Below are positions 10,818 through 19,143 of a stretch of DNA of 64,000 nt, piece by piece; positions within the stretch are counted from its first letter, which is position 1; every line of letters begins with the position of its first letter. Origin of the DNA: Pelagophyceae sp. CCMP2097. Lineage: Eukaryota > Sar > Pelagophyceae. The notes below the pieces were generated by a model. It saw only the letters and a list, made by a program, of their open reading frames with translations, made no database searches and was not told the DNA's origin. The stretch spans positions 20,773-84,772 of the forward strand of contig MU657234.1 in NCBI GenBank assembly GCA_026770575.1, read 5' to 3'. The position numbers were made by a program, and so were the translations under genes.

Positions 10818-13617
10818 GCGGCGTCGGCCGAGGCGGTGTCGCCGGTAAAGTCGCAGGAAAAGTCGCCAGTGGCGCCGTCGTCGTAGTCCCGCGCCGATTC
10901 GGGCCTCGACGCACTGGCGAGGCTGACGGACGCGCCGTCGCCCTGCGAGCCGGTCCCGCGCGCGCTCTCGCCGCTAATCCGGAGTCGCCGGCCCGACACG
11001 TCGGGCGGCCCGAGGGCGGCCGAGTCCGCCGCGGTCAAGGCGGGCACAAAGTCGCCGTCCTTGTCGACCGTCGCAGCGTCGCCGTCGCGGCGCCGCGAGA
11101 GGAGTTCGACCGCTGCGGCGAGCGGCGCGACGAGATCGGCGCGCGCGCCCGCCGCCGCGGTCTCGACGGCGTCGGTCAGCGCGCGGAACGCCGCCCTGCC
11201 GAGGAGGTCCCCCGCCGCGGCGCCGTCGCGCGCGAGCGCGAGGATGGCGTGCGCGAGCGCGAGGCGCGATCGCGGGCCGGCGCTCTGGAACGATTGCACG
11301 AGGCCCGGGACGTGCCGCGACTCGGCCGCCGCGCGCGGGCTCCGCCGCGCGACGTTGGCGAGCGTCAGGAACATCGCCGACCGCGCGACGTCGGCCGCGT
11401 CGCCGTCCGCGCCGAAGAGCGCCGTGCCGTCCGCGGCGAGCCGGCCCAGCAGTTCGTGCGCCGCCGCCGCGAACGTCGCCGCAGCCTCCGCAGCCATTGC
11501 AAAGTCTAGCGCGGAGAGGGCGTGTGCCTACGGCGGCCGTGGGGACAGGTGGACGGCGCTCGCGCCGCCAGGACGCTGTGGCTTCCGGCCACGGCGACGG
11601 CTTCCTTCGGCGCCCCTCTGGCCTCTGATCCCTTGATTGCACCGTCGTGCCTTTTTGCCGGTGTCGCGCCCGGGCCTTTCTTCTCGTTTGCATCTCTGGC
11701 CTCGCCGGCGCGGGAGCGGACGGTGAGCACTGCGAGCTCGACGACGCGCGCCGACTTGGACGACAGTGCCACGTCGACCGCTGCTCGCAGCGCCGCCGTC
11801 GCGCCCGGGACGTGCGGCGCCGATGAGGCGCGGTGCGCGCGAGGCGCGGCGCTCTGCGGCGCCCCGTCCGGGACGGCGTCGTCGGCGGCGGCCGCGTGCT
11901 TCGCCGCGGCGGCGCCGTCGCGCGGCGGCGTCGTTTGCGCCGCGCGGCTCTTCGGCTGCGGCGGCGCGTCGGCGGCGAGCCGCAGCGCGAGCGCGCGCGT
12001 AATGGCGAGCGAGACGAGCACGTTTCGCTCGAGGCCAAAGCCGCCGATCCAGCGCGCGCAATTGATGAGCGCGCCGAAGCGTCGGACAAAGTCACGGTGC
12101 ACGTCCGGCGGCGCAGACGCGACGGCGAGGAACAGCGCGTCGAGCGCGCGGCAGATGAGGACGTCGCTGTTGCGGCGCAGGTTCCTGCGCGACCCGCTGC
12201 GCGAGCGCCGCAGCTTGGAGTTGCTCTTGGACATGATGATGCCTACAGGCAGGTAAGTCTGCGAGGCGCGACGGGTTTGGGCCAGCCGCTCCAACGTCCA
12301 CGAGCCACCGCACGAGGCCCGGAAAGACAAGGCCGGACCGCAGAGAGGCATCCGAGGACCGCAGCGGGCCGCGGAAAGGCCGTGTCCCGGGTCCGTCTTG
12401 GGTCCCCAAAGGTTCGTCACGGGTCCGTCTCGGGTCTATCTCTGGGTCGTCTCGGCACTCTTTCTGCGTGTGCCAAGCCGCGCAGTGAAATGCTGGTGGG
12501 CCCATCGTCGCGGAACTGCGCGCACTTGGCGAGCGCGGCGAGGCCCTCGGCGCTGCGCGCGAGCGCGACGAGCGCCACGGGCTGGGCGCGCGCGAGCGCG
12601 TAGAGCGCGCCGCACGCGGCGACGCGCGGGTCGTCGTCCGTGGCGACGTCGTCGTCGAATGCGCCGTGGATCGGCGCGGCGCCGGCGAGCAATGCGAGCC
12701 AGGCGTCGGGGAAGCCGGCGTCGGCGACGCGGCGGCCGAGGTTGAACACCGTCTGCAGCTCGCAGAGCTTCCAGACCGCCTTGACGCACGAGGCCGCCGC
12801 CGGCGAGCGCAGCGTGCGCGCCAGCAGCGTGGCCAGAAGCTCGGCGTCGACGCCGACGAGGTTTCGCGGCCTGGCGGCGCGCCGTCTTGCGCGCGCGCAC
12901 GGCGGGCACGCGCGGCGCGCGCCCAGAAAGCGGCGCCCCACTTTGGGCGACACCCCGAGCGGCGCCCCCGGCGGTGGCGGCGACGCACTGGTGCGCGAAC
13001 TCCCAGACCGCGTCCAGAACCGCGTCGTCGGGGGCGTCGCCGCCGCCGGCCGCCGCCGCGAGGCGCGCGACAAAGTCGCGGCAGTGGACGCCGGCCTTTG
13101 CCGCCTGCCGCTGCGCCGCCCGCGCGTCCCAGCGCGCAAGCGCGCGGTGCCAATCCGCGTCGTCGCGCAGCTCCACACCGCGCGGCGCCGCGGCGCCGCT
13201 GGGCTCCGCGGCGGCGCCGGGCTCCGCGGCGACGGCGAGGCGGATGTCGTAGCGTAGTACCCGCTTCGCGGCCCAGACCTGCGGACGGCGTCACGGGGCC
13301 CACCGCTTGGCGGCGCAGCGGCAAAGCGCCCCGCACGGCCTTGGGGTCGCCAAAAGGAGCACGCACCACCGCCTCGAGGCTCCACACGTCCGCCTGCAAA
13401 GACGGAGCGGTCGGTGTGTATGCGGCGGCTCGTCGGAAGGCCGGCGCAGCGGATTCGCAGCCGCCCGACGCCGCTTGCGGGGCGGCCGAGGAGCGGCAGC
13501 GCGGCAGCGCAGCGCAGGCAGCGCAGGCAGTGCAGGCAGCGGACGCACCTTTTTGCACACGCACACGATGACCTCGCCCGTCTCTGCCAGAGTGTAGTGC
13601 AGCTCGATCTCCGCCAT
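6136..13617 (-). CDS. Large ARM-like helical protein with C-terminal EF-hand-like region, multi-exon
   Basis: Predicted single gene of roughly 1,900 codons. Exon 1 (13549-13617) begins MAEIELHYTL and ends at an AAG/GTGCGT donor. Later exons carry alanine/leucine-rich helical repeats (about 12430-13260, 11710-12230, 9830-11500 and 9400-9780) such as AVWKLCELQTVFNLGRRVAD, typical of armadillo-like solenoids. After a basic, low-complexity middle come exons at about 8100-8600, 7660-8030, 7370-7560 and 6136-7168. The last encode FAARVREADSRHFFN, LMRYEFLEAILRL, FRTDVLYTAAVSDAF and FLEAIARI, a pattern of degenerate EF-hand-like repeats I associate with large protist proteins. The intron at the AAG/GTGCGT junction near 7659 joins HFFNSKK to VYSTMFDMDW. 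The role is unknown. The number of exons, and whether this is one gene or two, are not settled. Confidence 0.6.
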
Positions 13618-14089
13618 GCCGCACCGCCCAGAGGCCGCTCAGCCCAAGCGCTTGGCCACAGTTAACCCAAGCTTCTCCGAAAATATGCAATTTTTAACAG
13701 TCTGCCAGTGACTCGGAGACACGGTACATGTATCCTGCTAGATCAAACCCCAGTGAACTCACGCTATCCATCGAGAGCGACCGAGCGACGTCATACGAGT
13801 CGCTCCAAGGCCCGCGGAGCGAGCGAGTTCGTGGTATCAAAATACCTCAAAATACCTAAAATACCACAAATCGAGTAGAGGCGTCGCGGAGGGCCCCACT
13901 GATCGAGCGGGCGATTCCAGTGTCCGTTATCGTGACCTGGGGTGTGCCCATTTCAATGGGACTGATCTCTTTATAGAAAATCAAGGAAGCAAGCTCCCGA
14001 CGAGAATCCACGCGCAACGTTATCTCAGAGACGACCCCACCTCTCAGCACAGTACGAGCGCAACACCGGGGCCCGGTCACACGACACTT
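13618..14089. other. Intergenic, less GC-rich
   Basis: This holds the upstream region of the ARM-like gene and the 3' flank of the glutaredoxin fusion. A short tandem motif CAAAATACCT / TAAAATACC occurs near 13840-13870. No open frame with domain character was found, and I see no promoter element that I can defend. Confidence 0.5.
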
Positions 14090-16145
14090 TTAATTAGATT
14101 TGGACATCGAAGGGGAAGGCACCACTTGCTCTGCGAGCCAGGCGGCGAGCCCGGGCCCGACGGGCGCGCCGTCGCTGTAGCCGCCGATGGGCCGGCCGCG
14201 GACCTAGGGCGGCCCGTCGATGTATGCCCGTGTTTCGCGTTTTACAGCCACGATCAGGGAGGGTATTTCCCGGCACCTTGCCTCTGATTAACGACGCCGT
14301 CGTCACTGTGACGTTACGGGTTTTCCGGCCGTATTGGCCGACGCGGCCGCAGACGAAGATGGCGGGCATGGACGTCCGCCCCGTGCGCGCCTAGGGCGGC
14401 GGCGACGGTACGACGGTTGACGGCGCGCACAATCGCCCGTGTTTCGCGTATGACGGCCACAATCAGGGTCTTTCCCCGGCGCTTCGAGCCTCTGTGATGC
14501 CGCTCACGACTTTGTACTAGCCACCCTTGCTGCGGAGTCTCGAGTCTCCCGAGCAGCATCGCTGACGCGGGTCCGCGCCGCGATCGCGGCGCGGAGGACT
14601 TTGCCGCGGCCGCCGGCGAGTTCCTAAATCACGAGCACGAGGTCGTCCATTCGAACATCCAGGGGAACCGGCACGTCGACGACGCTAGGATGCGCGACGC
14701 ACGTCGATCTCGACGACGCTGACTGATTCGCGGCCATCGTGGTTGTACCCCGCGAGCGCCTGCTTGGCCTGGATGCACCAGGGGCAATCATGGAACGAGA
14801 AGACGACGATGTCGGCCGCGGCGATGACCGCGTCCAGGTCCGCGGCGGCCGCCGCCGCGTCAAAGGAATTCTCCGCGCCGCCTAGCGTGCAAAGGTCGGG
14901 ACTCGTTCCGCAATCACCCGTGTTTCGTGCACGCCGGCCACGACGAGGTTCTTCCTCGGGCGTCTAGCTTATGATGCAGAGTGATCCCCCAGTCGAAGCC
15001 CGGGTTTTCCGACTGTGCGCCCCAAACACCGCCCGGTGCCGGCAGCGTCGACGATTTTCGCAATCTTCCAGTCGCCGAGGTAGTCCGCCTCTTCGGCCAT
15101 GAGCCGCTCGAGGAAGCCGCCAAAGGCCTGCGACGGTCTCTCACTCTCTGCAGCGACGGGCCCGAGGCGGTTCTTCGGCGGCCATCCTTTGGCATGAAGC
15201 TCCCGCACCGAGTTTGCAAAGTTGAGCTTGAACGATTCGGGCGCACCCGCGAACCAGCTGCCCTACGCGCGCGCGCGTCGCAAGGAGCGCCGCCGCAGGC
15301 ACGGGCCGACGCGCCTGGAGCATGTGCGCGGGCGTGGGCCGCGCGACGTGGTCCGCGTGGCGCTCCCGCACGAACGCAGAGTCCTTGACCTTGTCCAAAA
15401 CGGCCCGAAAGATGGCCTGCTCCAAGCGGTCCTGCCTCTGCAGCGGCGCCTCGACGCGGTCCTTCAAGTTGTCCGCGAGCACCTCGACGATTACGCGCGT
15501 CACCAGCGTCGTCCAGCCGGCCCAGAACTCGTGCGCGGTCCATTCGACCCGCCACCGCAGCTCCGTGCGGCCGCCCGCGGCCTCGCGGAAATCGACTGTG
15601 CCGAGGTGGCTCGAGACGGGGTAAACGGAAAACGTCGACGGGTCCTGGACGGCGTACGTGATCGTCGAACTCCCGTCGCCCTCGACGTCCGACAGAATCG
15701 CCTCTTTGAGGAACGGGGGCGCGAGTAAGCGCGAGGTGCCTGCCGCGTTGGGAGGACGTCTCAGAGACGCACCGGCCCCACGCCGCGCGCGTCGCGCGGC
15801 GGCCGCCGCGGCGGGACGGCGGCGGGACGGCGGGACGACGCACCCGCAGCGTCGAGCATGATCGGACCTACACGCCTTTTTAGGATTTCCAGGCGGCATG
15901 CACGCTCCCCCTTTCACGGGAGCGGCCGGGCTCGACGTCGCTCCCTGGGCGCCATTGGGTGGGTGCACGAATGGCTCACGCGGGAGCGGCAGGCCACCTC
16001 CATGTCGCCACGTGAATTCGAGCCACTCGGCCTTGAGCGCCTGCGGCGCGCACGCCACGAGCCGCGTGCACTCCAGCACCAGGCCCGGGCCCACTGCAGC
16101 GCGGGCCGCCAACAAGATGAGGCACAGCCGTGAAGAGCCGCGCAT
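14090..16145 (-). CDS. SRPBCC/START-like plus glutaredoxin fusion, secretory or plastid leader
   Basis: The start at 16145 opens a hydrophobic leader (MRGSSRLCLILLAARAAVGP). Then comes an SRPBCC-like segment (about 15370-15740, FLKEAILSDVEGDGSSTITY and TELRWRVEWTAHEFWAGW). An exon at 15028-15257 carries SWFAGAPESFKLNF and LMAEEADYLGDWKIAKIVD. Four exons then encode a complete glutaredoxin: 14703-14881 (VVFSFHDCPWCIQAKQAL, CPWC active site), 14579-14623, 14355-14390 (TGRTSMPAIF) and 14090-14203 (VRGRPIGGYSDG). These four join in frame and reproduce the family's TSVP and GG glutathione-binding motifs. Glutaredoxins reduce disulfides or carry Fe-S clusters with glutathione. The first-half exon borders are approximate. 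The link between halves rests on one phase-compatible intron (14882-15027), so two adjacent genes remain possible. Confidence 0.7.
14204..14354 (-). repeat. Introner-like intron A (glutaredoxin gene)
   Basis: This 151-nt intron starts with GTCTGCGGCCG and is followed, right after its CTAG acceptor, by GTCCGCGGCCG, a near-duplicate of 11 bp that could be a target-site duplication spanning the splice site. Only the right copy is retained in the mRNA, giving PAIF-VRGRPIGGYSDG. Its interior (about 14221-14280) shares the CGAAACACGGGC core with introns at 14391-14578 and 14882-15027. Confidence 0.65.
14391..14578 (-). repeat. Introner-like intron B (GC-AG)
   Basis: This 188-nt intron begins GCGCGGAC and the downstream exon begins GCGCGCAC (7 of 8 identical), again like a target-site duplication placed at the splice junction. 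Removing it gives LRAAIA-ARTGRTSMPAIF, the standard glutaredoxin spacing, and requires a GC donor. The core around 14431-14490 matches introns A and C. A GT donor nine bases further in (exon ending RTR) also keeps frame but inserts four extra residues. Confidence 0.6.
14882..15027 (-). repeat. Introner-like intron C (glutaredoxin gene)
   Basis: This 146-nt intron has a GTTTGG donor and a CTAG acceptor and joins VDAAGTGR to GAENSF in a compatible phase. Its interior (about 14911-14972) carries the third copy of the core, CGAAACACGGGTGATTG in minus orientation. No flanking duplication is evident for this copy. Confidence 0.55.
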
Positions 16146-16466
16146 CGTCGCGCGACAGCAAGTGCGTCAGAGGATGCACAGGGGTGGACCGCGGGCACGT
16201 GCCACTCGTTTAGAGTGGCCACTCCGGGGATGATCCGCCGAGACGACGCGCGCGCGTCACGGCCGTCTCTCGTGGAAGAGTGAAGGGCAAAGTGCGAGGT
16301 CACGTTCGGTGCAGTTTATCAAATCCGACTTGTTGGGCTCACAGACGAGTGCCCTCTTCGAAGGGAAAGAGCGGGTGTCGCACAGGATGCAACCTGTGCG
16401 TCGTGTCTTGCAAACCACGCTTGCGGTTAGGTCAGTGCGAAGATTTGATTATGAAAATCTTCAAGT
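16146..16466. other. Intergenic between two minus-strand genes
   Basis: This holds the upstream region of the SRPBCC/glutaredoxin gene and the 3' flank of the beta-helix gene. No coding signal or distinct repeat was recognised. Confidence 0.5.
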
Positions 16467-17330
16467 TTACGCGTCCGCCCAGCCTTTTCGCAGCGCAAAG
16501 TCATGCGACCTTTCGACGACATTGTCGCAGCGCACGTCGCGGCTGACGGTGCCCTTGACGTCGAGGTCCCCGCCCGCGTTGCCCTCGAACTTTGTGTTGC
16601 TGAGGACGAGCGTCGCGGCGTCGACGCTGCGCAGCGCGTCGATCTGGATGGCGCACGACTCCGACGACCGCGTGCCGAAGATGGCAGAGTCCTCGACCTC
16701 GAGCGCCACGCTGTGGTAGCAGTAGATGGCCCGGAGGTCCGCGTTCTCGATGCGCGAGCGGACGACGCGGATCGCCGCGTCGCCGCGCGCGCAGATGCCG
16801 TGCGGCGTCGCGTCGACGATCGTCGAGTCGACGAGGTCGAAGCGCGTCTTCTCAAAGGCGACGACGGAGGAGCGGCCGCACGCCTCGAAGCGGCACGCGT
16901 CGGCGACGGCGTGCGACTTTTGCACGAGCCAGAGGCCAAAGCCGGCGGTCGACGAGATGGCGCAGCCCTCCATGCGCACTTGCGCCTTTCCGCGCGCGAA
17001 GATGGCCGCGCCGAGCGCCCGCTTCTCCAGCCGCGCCGCGCTCGAAAGGTGCAAGACGTTTAGGTTGCGCAGGCTGAGCAGGCCGCTCCGCGACCCGCCC
17101 GCCTGGAAAACCGCGTGACCGCTGCCCACCACCGTCCCGTTCGCGACGCAGAGCGAGTCGTCGCCCTTGAGCACGAGCGGCTCCTCCAGCTCGACGCGCC
17201 GCCCGCGGAGGTCCAGGGGCCGGCTGCACCGGATCGCCGCCGCCGTGAGCCGTGCAAAGTTGCGCCCGCTGATTGCCGACGAGGCCATCCGCAGCATCAC
17301 GACCAGAGTCGCGACCAGGCACCGTGTCAT
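16467..17330 (-). CDS. Secreted right-handed beta-helix protein
   Basis: Single-exon protein of 287 aa. The ATG at 17330 is preferred over an upstream in-frame start at 17417 because it begins a clear signal peptide (MTRCLVATLVVMLRMASSAI). The rest is a chain of about 20-25-residue beta-rungs, for example GCAISSTAGFGLWLVQKSHA, FDLVDSTIVDATPHGICA and IRVVRSRIENADLRAIYCYH, as in pectate-lyase-like parallel beta-helix domains. No polysaccharide-lyase catalytic motif could be identified. It could be a cell-surface or extracellular carbohydrate-binding or carbohydrate-processing protein. No intron is needed. Confidence 0.75.
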   Translation of the reverse strand: MTRCLVATLVVMLRMASSAISGRNFARLTAAAIRCSRPLDLRGRRVELEEPLVLKGDDSLCVANGTVVGSGHAVFQAGGSRSGLLSLRNLNVLHLSSAARLEKRALGAAIFARGKAQVRMEGCAISSTAGFGLWLVQKSHAVADACRFEACGRSSVVAFEKTRFDLVDSTIVDATPHGICARGDAAIRVVRSRIENADLRAIYCYHSVALEVEDSAIFGTRSSESCAIQIDALRSVDAATLVLSNTKFEGNAGGDLDVKGTVSRDVRCDNVVERSHDFALRKGWADA

Positions 17331-17547
17331 TGCATTGCACCCGCGCGCGCGTCCTTGGGGCCCTCGACTCGGACTCAGGAGCAGGCTCCTGGCTCCTGCC
17401 CTCGAGTTCTTTTCCAAAGTTTGGACCCTTCGCTGGAAATTGCTGGAAGGATCTCCTGACTGACCGCATCGAGGCGGGGCCTCTCTCGGTGAGCGTTCAG
17501 AACATCGGCACGTCTCCCGACGGACCCATCGTCAAGCTCCAGAAGGC

Positions 17548-17737
17548 NNNNNNNNNNNNNNNNNNNNNNNNNNNNNNNNNNNNNNNNNNNNNNNNNNNNN
17601 NNNNNNNNNNNNNNNNNNNNNNNNNNNNNNNNNNNNNNNNNNNNNNNNNNNNNNNNNNNNNNNNNNNNNNNNNNNNNNNNNNNNNNNNNNNNNNNNNNNN
17701 NNNNNNNNNNNNNNNNNNNNNNNNNNNNNNNNNNNNN
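17548..17737. other. Assembly gap (190 N)
   Basis: A run of Ns directly upstream of the open frame ending at 18661. It removes the 5' part of that gene, and the true gap length may differ. Confidence 1.
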
Positions 17738-18661
17738 TACGGCCTTCCGAGCCCGGCGTGCGCGCCCTACGTGGGGCGCCGACTCTTGGACGTCGAGCTC
17801 GGCAAGCACGGGCACGAGCTCTTGAGCCACCCCTCCTTCGTCAACCGCAAGAGAGCGCGCGAAGACTATCACGACGGGAATTTGGAGCGCCTGGCCGCCG
17901 GTCTCGTCGAGGCCTACGTGCCGTGCAGCACCGAAGTCTTCGGCCTCTTTGCGGGCGTCTGCGCCGGCGGCGGCGCGGCGGCACGCGACTCGTTTCGCGG
18001 GTTTCGTGACCGCAGCAAGGTGGTCCCCGACATGTTGTGGACAGACTTGTCCGGAGCGCAATGCCTCGGGGACGTCAAGACCATCGCGAACAACGTCACG
18101 AACTACGGCCAAGCGCGAACCCTCCGCGCAGGCAAGCCGGTCGACATCCGCGCGGCCAAGGTCAACGATGAGTACGACAAGCACGCGCTCGCACTCGACG
18201 TCCAGTTCAACCGCTGTCCCGCGTACGAGGTGGACCCGACCACTGGCCTGCCACGCAAGCACGCGAACGGCACTAAGGTGGCGTCCACGACCGTCGGGCC
18301 GGTGCGGGCGCTGCTCCGCTCGTTCGGCCCAGTCAAGGGATTCGTCTTCGGCGACTTTGGGGAGGCGTCCGTCAACGTGCACGCGTTGCTCAAGGTCATC
18401 GCCGAGCGAATCGCCATCCGCCACTGGAAGGAGATGGGCGCGCGTAACGCCAACGACGCGGCCTCCGCACTCTCCAACCGCTTCTACAGGGAGTGGGGGA
18501 TCGGCTCCATGCGCGGCCGCGCCCGCGCGCTGCTCACGCAACTCGACGCCGTCGGCGAGCCGCGCCACGCGCCGTCGAGCTGCTTCTTTGCCGCACAGGC
18601 TCGGCGCCAGTACGCCGCGCGCCAGCAGGCCTACGTCTTCCGACAGGGACCTTACGTCTAG
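17738..18661 (+). CDS. Retroelement-type protein, 3' part, with PD-(D/E)xK-like motif
   Basis: A 307-codon open frame runs from the gap to a TAG at 18661. The protein (RRLLDVELGKHGHELLSH... SVNVHALLKVIAERIAIRHW) belongs to a type I associate with mobile elements of algae and other protists, downstream of a reverse transcriptase-like region. The stretch VPDMLWTDLSGAQCLGDVK has the spacing of a PD-(D/E)xK nuclease core (PD, then D-x-K). That would suit an element-encoded endonuclease, but it is inference from one motif. The start lies inside or before the gap. Reading frames crossing the Ns have no meaning. It could be an intact element end or a fragment. Confidence 0.55.
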   Translation, partial: YGLPSPACAPYVGRRLLDVELGKHGHELLSHPSFVNRKRAREDYHDGNLERLAAGLVEAYVPCSTEVFGLFAGVCAGGGAAARDSFRGFRDRSKVVPDMLWTDLSGAQCLGDVKTIANNVTNYGQARTLRAGKPVDIRAAKVNDEYDKHALALDVQFNRCPAYEVDPTTGLPRKHANGTKVASTTVGPVRALLRSFGPVKGFVFGDFGEASVNVHALLKVIAERIAIRHWKEMGARNANDAASALSNRFYREWGIGSMRGRARALLTQLDAVGEPRHAPSSCFFAAQARRQYAARQQAYVFRQGPYV

Positions 18662-19143
18662 CGGCCTAACGGCCGGCACTGCTAGATGACTGACACCGCC
18701 CGCCGCTTCTCTTCGCGCTCTCCCGTTTCTCTGCTCCCTGCGCTTCGCCTGCCCTCCGCGCCGACTGTTTGATCGTTTAAAGTATACTTCGCTGGAAACG
18801 CGCAGCGCTCGCGCTTTGGACCGCCCAACCAAAGCCCGGCGCCACAGGCCGCGCCGCCGCTGTGCACGTCCCGCGCCCACAGCTCGAGCGCTCAACGCTC
18901 AGCGCTCGCGCTTTGGACCGCCCAACCAAAGCCCGGCGCCACAGGCCGCGCCGCCGCTGTGCACGTCCCGCGCGTGCGCGCACCTCGCCAGGCTCCGCGG
19001 CTCCTGACGGCGACAAAAGCCATGCGGCGTGTTATCATTCTCCAGCTTTGGCTGCTCGGAGCTTGGAGGGACCGGCGTCGTGGCGTCCCCGGCCGCTGCG
19101 AGCGTGGCGCGCCAAAACGCGGCGCGTGCGCCTCCCGGCGAGG
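18662..19143. repeat. Intergenic with 73-bp tandem duplication (97-bp period)
   Basis: 18804-18876 is repeated essentially perfectly at 18901-18973 (starting AGCGCTCGCGCTTTGG and ending CACGTCCCGCG). The spacer between copies contains further CGCTCAACGCTCA microrepeats. No gene is seen. Confidence 0.8.

Noticed and set aside
16467..17330. Pectate lyase assignment for the beta-helix protein
   Set aside because: The rungs are clear, but none of the calcium-binding or catalytic residues of pectate lyases could be identified, so only the fold is claimed.
17273..17547. Extension of the retroelement frame upstream of the 190-N gap
   Set aside because: That part is antisense to the well-supported beta-helix gene, and the frame across Ns is meaningless.
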